Source: DAOUBF01 sp034432795 (lineage in GTDB: Bacteria > Chloroflexota > Anaerolineae > DSLN01). Taken from it: a stretch of DNA of 64,000 nt. Shown in pieces: positions 56,694 through 64,000 of the stretch (its first letter is position 1; every line of letters begins with the position of its first letter). The stretch lies in assembly GCA_034432795.1 (NCBI GenBank), contig DAOUBF010000006.1, positions 70,821-134,820 on the forward strand, read 5' to 3'. Both the position numbers and the translations under genes were made by a program. Below the pieces are notes generated by a model, which ran no database searches, was not told the DNA's origin, and saw nothing but the letters and a program-made list of their open reading frames with translations.

Positions 56694-57686
56694 ATGCTCA
56701 ACTTTGGTATTACACTCAAACCCGACTGGGCCATTGAGGACCTCGTGGCCTTAACCCGCAAGGCCGAGGAGAACGGCTTCACCTACGGCTGGCTGTTTGA
56801 CTCGCACGTCTTGTGGAAGGAGATTTACCCGCTGCTCACGCTCATGGCGCTGAACACCACGCGGATGCATCTGGGGCCGTGCGTCACCAACCCTGTCACC
56901 CGTGACCCGACCGTCACGGCCAGCGCCCTGGCGACGCTGAACATCATCTCCGGGGGACGTATGGAGATGGGCATTGGGCGCGGCGATAGCGCGCGGCGGG
57001 TGATCGGCAAGACGCCCACGACGGTGGAGCGTATGGCCTGGGCGGTGGAACTCATCCGGGCGCTGGCCAGCGGCCAGGAGGTCATGTATGACGGCACGCC
57101 CATCCGCCTGACCTGGGCGCGGGGGTCGTTGCCCATCTGGATCGCCGGTTATGGCCCGAAAGCCTTGCGCACCGCCGGACGGCTGGGCGATGGCGTCATC
57201 CTCCAGTTCGCCGACCCGCACCTGATCAAGTGGTGTCTGGGTTTCGTGTACGAGGGCGCACGCCAGGCGGGCCGCGACCCCGCCTCCATCCAGGTGATGA
57301 GCGCGGCGCCGACCTTCATCAGCAACGACATGGCCAAGGCGCGCGATCAGGTGCGCTGGTTCCCCGCGCTCGTCTCCAACCACGTCGTGGACCTGGTCTC
57401 GCGCTACAAGCCGGAGGAGTTGCCGCCGGAGTTGACCGGCTACATCCGCACGCGCCGGGGCTACGATTACCACCACCACGCCGAGGTGGGCAGCGACAAC
57501 GCCGAGTTCGTCTCCGACGAGGTGGTGGACCGCTTCTGTGTGCTCGGCACGGTGGAGCAGGTGCGGGCCAAGCTCCAGGAACTGGTGAACGTCGGCGTGA
57601 CGCAGTTCAACATCTATCTGATGAGCGGCGACGAGCCGGAGACGCTGGAGGTATATGGGCGGGAGATCATCCCGGCGTTTAGATAG
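56694..57686 (+). CDS. LLM-class flavin-dependent oxidoreductase
   Basis: A 330-residue luciferase-like TIM-barrel protein that uses F420H2 or FMNH2. LNFGITLKPDWAIEDLVALT, GWLFDSHVLWKEIYPLLTLM, LGPCVTNPVTRDPTVTASAL and GRMEMGIGRGDSARRVIGK are typical of the 5,10-methylene-H4MPT reductase-like group. Enzymes of this class oxidise or reduce heterocycles, including uracil (RutA). Here it may act on the ring substrate of the transporter. ATG 56694 lies 9 bases after GAGGAG; ATG 56685 directly abuts it. Confidence 0.88.
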   Translation: MLNFGITLKPDWAIEDLVALTRKAEENGFTYGWLFDSHVLWKEIYPLLTLMALNTTRMHLGPCVTNPVTRDPTVTASALATLNIISGGRMEMGIGRGDSARRVIGKTPTTVERMAWAVELIRALASGQEVMYDGTPIRLTWARGSLPIWIAGYGPKALRTAGRLGDGVILQFADPHLIKWCLGFVYEGARQAGRDPASIQVMSAAPTFISNDMAKARDQVRWFPALVSNHVVDLVSRYKPEELPPELTGYIRTRRGYDYHHHAEVGSDNAEFVSDEVVDRFCVLGTVEQVRAKLQELVNVGVTQFNIYLMSGDEPETLEVYGREIIPAFR

Positions 57687-57687
57687 A

Positions 57688-57728
57688 CGGCGGACGACGG
57701 ACGACAGACCGTCGTCCGCCGTCTGTCA
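57688..57728. repeat. Family B inverted repeat
   Basis: GGCGGACGACGGACGACAGA followed by CCGTCGTCCGCCGTCTGTC. Confidence 0.65.
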
Positions 57729-57756
57729 CCTGTTGGGTGTTGAGCAGGAGGGCCAG

Positions 57757-60054
57757 ATGGTTCGTAAGTTTCTCTCTATAAGTGCGATCATATGCCTTCT
57801 GGTCCTACCACTCCCAATGACGGCCTCATCTCCATCGGCAACCGGTCAGCCAGCCCATGTTCCCAACCATGACCGTGTAACACAGGCGCTCCAAAGCGCC
57901 CCGCTCATGTTCGTTGAGAACGTGGGCCAGTTTGACCCCCGCGCCCGCTTCCAGGTGCGCGGAGGCGTGGGGAGTGGGACATTGTGGCTGGCGGAAGATG
58001 GGCTGTGGCTTACGGTGGTAGAACCTAATCCCCCAGCCCCCTTCCCTCTCAGGGAAGGGGGCGTAGGGGCGCAATTAATTGCGCCCCTACCCCTCCCTCA
58101 TAGGAGAGGGGTCCGAGGCATTAACATCAAGCTTAGCTTCCTGGGCGCCAACCCCCACCCGCGCCTGGAACCCTTTAACCGTCTGGAGACGCATGTCTCC
58201 TACTTCCTGGGCAACGATCCGGCCAAGTGGCATCCCGACGTGCCGGTGTGGGGCGGTGTGCGCTACGTGGGCCTGTATCCCGGCATTGACCTGGAGGTGG
58301 GTGGGGCGCGAGACCTGGCGGGTTTGCGCCTCATCGCCCGGCCCGGCGCTGATCTGAGCGCGGTGCGCCTGCGGGTGGAAGGCGCGGATGCGGTTGAGGC
58401 GGAAGGCGACCAATTGCGCCTGACGACCGCCGTTGGCTCGCTCACCCTACCGCCCCTCTTAGCCGGTGACGATACACTCTTGCAGCCGGCTATCGTGAAC
58501 GACGCCATCGCCTTCGCCCCACATCTGTTCAATCCGTTCCCCGAATCCGTTGACAGCATCCCCACCAACCTGGCCGGCCTGGTGTATAGCACATTCCTCG
58601 GCGGCGCTAGTAGTGATGGGGGGTTGGCTATTACGGTGGATGGAAGTGGGGCTACTTACATCACTGGCGAGACTTGGTCACCCAACTTCCCTGTCACACC
58701 TGGGGCTTTCCAAGTAACTCTGAACGGTACTGAAAGTGATGCTTTTGTAACTAAGCTCAATGCGAATGGGAGTGGGCTGGTGTATAGCACGTTCCTCGGT
58801 GGCAGCCAGGTTGAAGGTGGCTATTCCATCGCTGTCGATGCCACCGGAGCAGCCTACATTACTGGCGAGACATTATCAAACAATTTCCCAACTACGCCAG
58901 GAGCGTTCCAGCCGATCTTCGCGGGTTACAGCGATACATTCGTGACCAAGTTGAACACGGCCGGTAACGGCCTAATCTATTCCACCTATCTTGGTGGCAG
59001 TCATCGTGAATGTTATACCGACTTGGCCGGCACAACTGCCTGCGCTATCGCGGTAGACGGCAGTGGCTCGGCGTATGTCACTGGCTACACTCAATCATCT
59101 AACTTCCCTATTACGCCGGGGGCCTTCCAAACCACCTGGGGCGGGGGTACGTGCTCTGGTGATCCGTGTGCAGATGGCTATGTTACCAAACTGAGCGGAG
59201 ATGGCAGTCTACTGCTATATTCCACCTACCTGGGTGGTAATCAAGGGGACAGCAGCAAGGCTATCGCAGTGGATACAAATGGAAGGGCCTATGTCACCGG
59301 CTATACATACTCGACTAACTTCCCAGTAACATCAGGCGCATTCCAAACGAACTGCAACGGCGGTGTATTTGGTTGCGAGGATGCTTTCATCACGAAGCTG
59401 AATGAGGATGGTAGCGCGCTCATTTATTCAACTTTTCTTGGCGGTAATAGCGGAGACTATGGTCAGGACATTACAGTAGATACAAGCGAATCTGCCTATA
59501 TCACAGGTGTCACATTTTCATCTGACTTCCCAACCACGCCAGGGGCTTTCCAGACAACTTATAGGAACTGGGACGCATACGTAACAAAGCTGAGTGCGGA
59601 CGGCACCAGGCTCGTATATTCCACATTCCTTGCTGGTGCCCAACGAGATGAGGGCAGTGGTCTCGTAGTCGCCCTGAGCGGAGCCGTCTATGTTGTCGGC
59701 TTCACAGCTTCATCAGACTTCCCAATCACTCCAGGGGCATTCCAAACGACACAGCAAGGCGGTTGGGATCTCTTTGTAACAGAATTAAATGCAGATGGCA
59801 GTTGGCCTATATATTCCACTTACCTGGGCGGCAGCGATAACGATTGCTATTTCGGTGGATGCGATATCGTGGTAGATGCCACTGGCGTAGCGTATTTAAC
59901 GGGTTTGACCGGATCGCCTGACTTTCCAACAACGTCTGGAGCATTCCAAACGACTCATGGTGGAGGATATTTTGATGCCTTCGTAGCGAAGCTGGATATG
60001 ATTTTGAACCTACCCATACGAGCTTACCTGCCTCTGATCCTGAACCGCCCTTGA
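57757..60054 (+). CDS. Secreted SBBP-repeat beta-propeller protein
   Basis: A 765-residue exported protein: signal peptide (1-25), an N-terminal domain (about 40-260) with FVENVGQFDPRARFQVRG and HVSYFLGNDPAKWHPDVPVW, found in many environmental bacteria, then seven SBBP repeats (about 270-745) of the type Y-S-T-F-L-G-G...A-V-D...A-Y-I-T-G...N-F-P-T-T-P-G-A-F-Q. It ends IRAYLPLILNRP, a hydrophobic tail like that of the subtilase. Bases 58028-58112 and 58528-58558 are dispersed repeats translated in frame. RBS CAGGAGGGCC. It separates the two halves of the ureide locus and is probably not part of the pathway. Confidence 0.82.
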   Translation: MVRKFLSISAIICLLVLPLPMTASSPSATGQPAHVPNHDRVTQALQSAPLMFVENVGQFDPRARFQVRGGVGSGTLWLAEDGLWLTVVEPNPPAPFPLREGGVGAQLIAPLPLPHRRGVRGINIKLSFLGANPHPRLEPFNRLETHVSYFLGNDPAKWHPDVPVWGGVRYVGLYPGIDLEVGGARDLAGLRLIARPGADLSAVRLRVEGADAVEAEGDQLRLTTAVGSLTLPPLLAGDDTLLQPAIVNDAIAFAPHLFNPFPESVDSIPTNLAGLVYSTFLGGASSDGGLAITVDGSGATYITGETWSPNFPVTPGAFQVTLNGTESDAFVTKLNANGSGLVYSTFLGGSQVEGGYSIAVDATGAAYITGETLSNNFPTTPGAFQPIFAGYSDTFVTKLNTAGNGLIYSTYLGGSHRECYTDLAGTTACAIAVDGSGSAYVTGYTQSSNFPITPGAFQTTWGGGTCSGDPCADGYVTKLSGDGSLLLYSTYLGGNQGDSSKAIAVDTNGRAYVTGYTYSTNFPVTSGAFQTNCNGGVFGCEDAFITKLNEDGSALIYSTFLGGNSGDYGQDITVDTSESAYITGVTFSSDFPTTPGAFQTTYRNWDAYVTKLSADGTRLVYSTFLAGAQRDEGSGLVVALSGAVYVVGFTASSDFPITPGAFQTTQQGGWDLFVTELNADGSWPIYSTYLGGSDNDCYFGGCDIVVDATGVAYLTGLTGSPDFPTTSGAFQTTHGGGYFDAFVAKLDMILNLPIRAYLPLILNRP
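58028..58112. repeat. Family A-C-A repeat cluster inside the SBBP gene
   Basis: CCCCCTTCCCTCTCAGGGAA, then the 28-bp family C palindrome GTAGGGGCGCAATTAATTGC (start; 58063-58090), then CCCCTCCCTCATAGGAGAGG. It encodes a roughly 28-residue segment including PAPFPLREGGVG. Confidence 0.7.
58528..58558. repeat. Family G repeat, copy 2, in frame
   Basis: TTCAATCCGTTCCCCGAATC and following bases; encodes FNPFPESVDS. The non-coding copy is at 35277-35307 in opposite orientation. Confidence 0.6.
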
Positions 60055-60102
60055 GGGGCGCCAACTGTACAGGGAAAAACATGCGCACCAACGCAAACGG
60101 GC

Positions 60103-60108
60103 TATAAT
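60103..60108 (+). promoter_or_regulatory. -10-like TATAAT upstream of hydA
   Basis: TATAAT at 60103-60108 with a poor -35. Predicted leader of about 60 bases. Confidence 0.4.
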
Positions 60109-60176
60109 GCCGATTATCTCGTGAGGAATCATTCAGCGCAGACTATTCCACACTTTACCGAAAGGAGGAAACAGCC

Positions 60177-61577
60177 ATGTCTACACTGATCAAAAATGGC
60201 CGCGTGATCACCGCCACAGACGATTATGTGGCCGATGTGCTCATTGAGGGCGAGAAGATCACTGCCATCGGCCAGAATCTACCGGTCCAGGCGGACCAGG
60301 TGGTTGACGCCAGGGGCAAGTACGTCATCCCCGGTGGGATTGACGTCCACACCCACATGGACCTGCCCTTTGGCGGCACCTTCGCCTCGGATGACTTTGA
60401 GACGGGGACGATTGCGGCGGCGTTCGGCGGCACCACGACGATCATTGACTTCGCTGTGCAGTACAAGGGCCAGACCATGCAGCACGCGCTGGACACCTGG
60501 CTGGGCAAGGCCGACGGTAAGGCGGTCATTGACTATGGCCTGCACATGATCATCACCGACCTGCCCGATGATGCCCTGCCTCAAATGGACGAGATGGTGC
60601 GCCAGGGCGTGTCCAGCTTCAAGCTGTTCACCGCCTACCCTGGCGTGTTCATGGTGGACGACGCCACTATCTACAAGGCGCTCAAGCGCACCGCCGACAA
60701 CGGCGGCTTCATCTGCATGCACGCCGAGAACGGCGGCGTGATTGACGTGATGGTCAAGCGCATGTTGGCCGAGGGCAAGACCGCGCCCAAGTATCATGCG
60801 CTCTCGCGCCCGGCGACCGCCGAGGGCGAAGCCACCCACCGCGTCATCGCCCTGGCCGAGATGGCCGGCGTGCCCATCTACATCGTCCACGTCTCCAGCC
60901 ACCTGGCGATGGAGCAAATCCGCGAGGCCCGCGACCGCGGCCTGCCCGCCTACGGCGAGACCTGCCCGCAGTACCTGTTCCTCTCCTACGATAACTACGA
61001 GGAGCCGGACTTTGAAGGCGCCAAGTACGTGTGCTCGCCGCCCATCCGCGAGAAAGAGAACCAGGCGCACCTGTGGACGGCGCTGGAGGTGGACGACCTG
61101 CAGGTGGTGTCCACCGACCACTGCCCCTTCTGCTTCAAGGAGGGGCGCGGGCCGTATGGGCCGCAGAAGACGTTGGGCCTGAACGACTTCAGCAAAATCC
61201 CCAACGGCGTGCCCGGCGTGGAGAATCGCCTGCACCTGCTGTACAACGGCGGCGTGCTCAAGCGCGGCTGGAGCATGAACCGCTTCGTGCAACTCACCAG
61301 CACCGCCCCGGCCAAGCTGTTCGGCCTGTTCCCACGCAAGGGCACCATCGCGGTCGGCTCCGACGCCGATGTGGTCATCTGGGACCCGGAGGCGCGCTGG
61401 ACGATCAGCGCCGCCACCCACCACATGCGCGTGGACTACAACCCGTATGAGGGCATGGAGGTGTTGGGGAAGGCGGACAAGGTCTTCTCACGCGGCAGGC
61501 TGGTCGTGGATGGCGACCGCTTCCTGGGCAAGCCCGGCGACGGCCAGTTTCTCAAGCGCGGGACGTACGCGCTATAG
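60177..61577 (+). CDS. hydA: Dihydropyrimidinase/D-hydantoinase
   Basis: A 466-residue cyclic amidohydrolase. Metal ligands H58 and H60 (GIDVHTHMDLPFGG), carboxylated K149 (SSFKLFTAYPG), and histidines in ICMHAENG, IYIVHVSSH and STDHCPF are all present. It opens dihydrouracil, dihydrothymine or 5-substituted hydantoins to N-carbamoyl beta- or alpha-amino acids, the substrate of the beta-ureidopropionase at 55668. The ATG follows AAAGGAGGAAACAGCC, a very strong RBS. Followed 8 bases later by the GxxExxY repeat unit. Confidence 0.93.
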   Translation: MSTLIKNGRVITATDDYVADVLIEGEKITAIGQNLPVQADQVVDARGKYVIPGGIDVHTHMDLPFGGTFASDDFETGTIAAAFGGTTTIIDFAVQYKGQTMQHALDTWLGKADGKAVIDYGLHMIITDLPDDALPQMDEMVRQGVSSFKLFTAYPGVFMVDDATIYKALKRTADNGGFICMHAENGGVIDVMVKRMLAEGKTAPKYHALSRPATAEGEATHRVIALAEMAGVPIYIVHVSSHLAMEQIREARDRGLPAYGETCPQYLFLSYDNYEEPDFEGAKYVCSPPIREKENQAHLWTALEVDDLQVVSTDHCPFCFKEGRGPYGPQKTLGLNDFSKIPNGVPGVENRLHLLYNGGVLKRGWSMNRFVQLTSTAPAKLFGLFPRKGTIAVGSDADVVIWDPEARWTISAATHHMRVDYNPYEGMEVLGKADKVFSRGRLVVDGDRFLGKPGDGQFLKRGTYAL

Positions 61578-61585
61578 ATGTAGTT

Positions 61586-62081
61586 TTCACCGCAGAGACG
61601 CAGGGAACGCAGAGGGGCGCAGAGCTTCTCAGAAACGGCTAGAGATGGAGATCAACGAAATCACTCAGGCCATCATTAGTGCGGCCATTGAGGTCCATCG
61701 CGCGTTGGGGCCGGGTCTTCTGGAATCTGTCTATGAAGAATGTCTGTGCCGTGAGTTGACATTGAGAGGCATTCCATTTGAGCGGCAACGACAACTTCCG
61801 ATAGAGTACAAAGGTCTGCGCCTGGATAGTGCTTACCGTCTTGACCTGCTGGTAGCAGGAGCCGTTGTTGTGGAAGTCAAGGCAGTTGAGGCATTGCTGC
61901 CTATTCATGACGCTCAACTCTTGACTTATATGCGGCTAGGCGGCTGGAAGGTGGGCCTGTTGATCAACTTCAATGTCCGACTGCTCAAGCAAGGGATTCG
62001 CAGATTCGTCTTGGGTCTGGAGGAATAATTCTTTCATTAATCCTCTGCGCCCCTCTGCGCTCCCTGCGTCTCTGCGGTAAA
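61586..62081. mobile_element. 496-bp inverted-repeat unit carrying a GxxExxY gene
   Basis: Left arm 61586-61626 (TTCACCGCAGAGACGCAGGG onward) and right arm 62043-62081 (ends GCGTCTCTGCGGTAAA) are inverted copies of each other and match the 109-bp element at 14678-14786. The arms enclose one gene, and the unit fills the hydA-aminotransferase gap. No transposase is present, so mobility would need help in trans. Confidence 0.55.
61645..62028 (+). CDS. GxxExxY family protein (PD-(D/E)XK-like)
   Basis: A 127-residue protein. The naming motif is in ALGPGLLESVYEECLCREL (G-x-x-E-x-x-Y). YRLDLLVAGAVVVEVKAVEA gives the D...E-x-K nuclease-like core, followed by HDAQLLTYMRLGGWKVGLLI. Length and motifs match the family throughout. 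ATG 61645 has AGAG just upstream; the coding region begins 19 bases after the left repeat arm and stops 15 bases before the right arm. Cellular function is unknown. It is unlikely to belong to the pyrimidine pathway in which it is embedded. Confidence 0.88.
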   Translation: MEINEITQAIISAAIEVHRALGPGLLESVYEECLCRELTLRGIPFERQRQLPIEYKGLRLDSAYRLDLLVAGAVVVEVKAVEALLPIHDAQLLTYMRLGGWKVGLLINFNVRLLKQGIRRFVLGLEE

Positions 62082-62105
62082 TAGAGTTGACATAAGGAGA
62101 TCGCT

Positions 62106-63461
62106 ATGGTTATGACTGACACCGCCACCATGACGGCGGAAGAGATCGTCGCGCTATGTAAGCAGTACACCCTGTTTGAGTGGACGGCCCAAGTCAACGC
62201 CAACCCCATCCCGGTGGTCCGCGCCAAGGGCGTGTACTTCTGGGACGCCAACGGCAAGCGCTACCTGGACTTCAACTCGCAACTTATGTGCGTCAACATC
62301 GGCCACGGCGATGAGCGCGTCATCCGCGCCATCCAAGAGCAGGCCGAACGACTGCTCTACGCCAACCCCTTCCTGGCGACCGAGCCGCGCGCCCGGCTGG
62401 GGCAGATGCTGGCCGAACTCGCCCCCGGCGACCTGAACCACACCTTCTTCACGCTGGGGGGCGCCGAGGCCAACGAGAACGCTATCAAGATCGCCCGCAT
62501 GGTCACCGGGCGGCACAAGATCATCGCCCGCTACCGCTCATATCACGGCGCCACGCACGGCGCGGTCACGCTCACCGGCGACCCGCGTCGCTGGGCCGCC
62601 GAACCGGCCATCCCTGGCGTGGTGCGCGTGTTTGACCCCTACCGCTATCGCTGCCCCTTCTGCAAGCACCAGCCCGCCTGCACCCTGGACTGCCTCAACC
62701 ACATTGAGGAAGTCATTATGTACGAAGGGCCGCAGAATATCGCCGCCGTGTTCATTGAGACGGTCACCGGCACGAACGGGCTGATCATCCCGCCGGATGG
62801 CTACCTGCCGGGGCTGCGGGCGCTGTGTGACAAGTACGGCATCCTGCTCATCTGCGACGAGGTGATGAGCGGCTTTGGCCGCACCGGCGAGTGGTTCGCC
62901 GTCAACCACTGGAACGTCGTCCCCGACATCATGACGCTGGCGAAGGGGCTGACGAGCGCCTACCTGCCGCTGGGGGCGGTGATGGTGAATGACCGCATCG
63001 CCGACTATTTCCAGAACAACGTCCTCTGGAGCGGGCTGACGTATAACTCGCATCCGATGGGGCTGGCGGCGGCCATCGCCACGATCAATGTGTACAAAGA
63101 GGACAACCTGATTGAGAACGCGCGGCGCATGGGCAAGATTCTGGGCGAGGAACTGGAGCGGCTCAAGGCGAAGCATCCCTCGGTGGGCGACGTGCGCTAC
63201 ATCGGCCTGTTCGCCATTGTGGAACTGGTCAAGAACCGCGAGACGCGGGAGCCGCTGGTGCCCTTCAACGCCAAGCCAGCGGAGATGGGCGTGATGAACC
63301 AGTTGGGCGCGTTCTTCCGCGAGAACGGCCTGTACACGTTCCTCCGCTGGAATAACTTCTTCTGCAACCCGCCGCTGTGCATCACCGAGGAGCAATTGCG
63401 CGAGGGCATCGCCATCATTGACCGGGGGCTGGAGATCACAGATCGGGCGGTGGAAGCCTGA
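62106..63461 (+). CDS. Class III aminotransferase (beta-alanine/omega-amino acid type)
   Basis: A 451-residue PLP enzyme of class III. LGGAEANENAIKIARMVTGR, YRSYHGATHGAVTLTGD, LICDEVMSGFGRTGEWFA and MTLAKGLTSAYLPLGAVMV (K280, PLP lysine) are diagnostic. A Cys-rich insert, YRCPFCKHQPACTLDCLNH, is usual in the branch acting on beta-alanine, taurine or aminoisobutyrate. It would convert beta-alanine (from N-carbamoyl-beta-alanine) to malonate semialdehyde, the next step of reductive pyrimidine breakdown. RBS AAGGAGATCGCT. The GxxExxY unit separates it from hydA. Confidence 0.92.
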   Translation: MVMTDTATMTAEEIVALCKQYTLFEWTAQVNANPIPVVRAKGVYFWDANGKRYLDFNSQLMCVNIGHGDERVIRAIQEQAERLLYANPFLATEPRARLGQMLAELAPGDLNHTFFTLGGAEANENAIKIARMVTGRHKIIARYRSYHGATHGAVTLTGDPRRWAAEPAIPGVVRVFDPYRYRCPFCKHQPACTLDCLNHIEEVIMYEGPQNIAAVFIETVTGTNGLIIPPDGYLPGLRALCDKYGILLICDEVMSGFGRTGEWFAVNHWNVVPDIMTLAKGLTSAYLPLGAVMVNDRIADYFQNNVLWSGLTYNSHPMGLAAAIATINVYKEDNLIENARRMGKILGEELERLKAKHPSVGDVRYIGLFAIVELVKNRETREPLVPFNAKPAEMGVMNQLGAFFRENGLYTFLRWNNFFCNPPLCITEEQLREGIAIIDRGLEITDRAVEA

Positions 63462-63529
63462 GGCAGATAAGCCCAGGGCCTGTCCCCACTCTCCCCTCCT
63501 GGCGGGGGTAAAGCAGGCGTGGATGGCTG

Positions 63530-63557
63530 TTGACAAACCATGATGTCGTGATATCAT
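63530..63557 (+). promoter_or_regulatory. Promoter of the last gene
   Basis: TTGACA (63530-63535), 16 bp, TATCAT (63552-63557). The leader of about 117 bases (63564-63680) has several possible stems, and I recognise no riboswitch. Confidence 0.6.
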
Positions 63558-63680
63558 ATCAAAAATCAACCTGAGAGGTGCGGAATGGGCAATTGAGGGC
63601 GAGCGCACCCTGGCCTGAACCACGCCCGATGAGGAAGCACGCTCAGCGCAGTAAGGGGGCGCTCCCATCAGGAGGCGAAC

Positions 63681-64000
63681 ATGGACATACAGCCAGACAA
63701 GGTTAATGCACTCCGTGAATGGGTCGAGAGGGTATACCCCGATTGGCCCAATGTTGCCGACCCCCATCTGCAAGAGGCGATCGGGCTGGCAGGCGAGTTG
63801 CTGAGCCAGGAGGAACTGCGCCGCCTGCTCAACGCGGGTCAGTACGCCGAGATCATGGATCGGCTCAGGCGAGTTGGGGAGGCAGGCAAGGTCCTCTTTC
63901 TGGGCGGCCCAAACCAAGGCGAGTTGGACATCTTACAGCAGGCGGCATCGGACCCGCCCGGCTTCTGCCAGGCCCTGGTTGACCTTCTCTACGGCTCCGG
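63681..64000 (+). CDS. Hypothetical protein, N-terminal part (runs off window)
   Basis: The first 106 residues of an unrecognised protein, starting MDIQPDKVNALREWVERVYP, followed by an apparently helical region (HLQEAIGLAGELLSQEELRR, YAEIMDRLRRVGEAGKVLFL) and GGPNQGELDILQQAAS. RBS AGGAGGCGAAC is 1-11 bases upstream, and a good promoter lies at 63530. The helical N-terminus and a following hydrophobic strand could begin a nucleotide-binding or effector-type protein, but nothing visible is specific. Confidence 0.7.
   Translation, partial: MDIQPDKVNALREWVERVYPDWPNVADPHLQEAIGLAGELLSQEELRRLLNAGQYAEIMDRLRRVGEAGKVLFLGGPNQGELDILQQAASDPPGFCQALVDLLYGS

Noticed and set aside
58560..60000. Regularly spaced similar segments that could suggest a CRISPR-like or tandem DNA repeat
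   Set aside because: The similarity is at protein level (SBBP propeller repeats of about 60-70 residues), with no short identical repeats and no unique spacers.
1..64000. tRNA, rRNA, transposase, integrase or phage genes
   Set aside because: I looked for T-loop signatures and typical transposase/integrase motifs by eye and found none; a tRNAscan or HMM run would be needed to exclude them fully.

Overview
The window is a high-GC, densely coded stretch of a bacterial chromosome with about 54 protein genes on both strands, no rRNA genes and no tRNA that I could recognise. The best guess is a member of the Chloroflexota, probably Anaerolineae or a relative. This is inferred from lipoproteins with Pro/Thr-rich linkers, LVIVD and SBBP propeller proteins, extracellular proteins ending in hydrophobic F/Y-L-P-h-h tails, Uma2 and GxxExxY genes, CHAT and STAND proteins, and many families of short palindromic repeats. 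No marker gene is present, so the assignment stays an inference.

Layout. 1-336: start of an aldehyde dehydrogenase. 836-10026: amino-acid and 2-oxoacid metabolism (2-oxoacid:ferredoxin oxidoreductase korDABC, two CBS-pair proteins, a PLP aminotransferase, an alanine dehydrogenase-like protein, an acyl-CoA transferase and a proline iminopeptidase-like hydrolase). 10566-14666: succinate dehydrogenase sdhCD-Uma2-sdhAB. 14823-17725: a histidine kinase and NarL-type regulator pair. 17938-20154: a LutB-LutC fusion. 20117-31088: membrane and exported proteins, an ECF sigma factor and its DUF4179-like partner. 31386-38774: a CysRS/MshC-like ligase, RsmI, a RecA/KaiC-type ATPase, a SurA/PpiC lipoprotein, a secreted subtilase and an isoprenylcysteine methyltransferase-like protein. 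38804-47481 (minus strand): a five-gene operon of LCAT-like lipase, CHAT protease, helical membrane protein, nSTAND1 NTPase with membrane segments, and a lipoprotein. 47768-51188: Nudix, OsmC, holB and PHP genes. 51658-63461: an ABC transporter with beta-ureidopropionase, LLM oxidoreductase, dihydropyrimidinase and class III aminotransferase, which together look like a ureide or pyrimidine catabolic locus. 63681-64000: start of an unrecognised gene.

Most interesting. The CHAT protease ends, and the neighbouring STAND NTPase begins, with nearly the same short Gly/Val motif (13 of 18 aligned positions identical). An effector carrying the motif at its C-terminus and an NTPase carrying it at its N-terminus is the arrangement of amyloid-signalling NLR/effector pairs. 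The operon could therefore be an undescribed lipase-protease-STAND immune or cell-death system.

Second theme: repeats. At least seven short repeat families occur between genes, directly after stop codons, and in frame inside four genes. In korB a repeat supplies the start codon; in three genes a repeat supplies the stop codon. One family brackets a GxxExxY gene as inverted arms and also occurs as an empty 109-bp version, like an element and its miniature derivative. Several genes have promoters placed so that transcription would begin at the start codon (leaderless mRNA). A structured small RNA candidate lies upstream of holB, behind three direct repeats with an 11-bp period.
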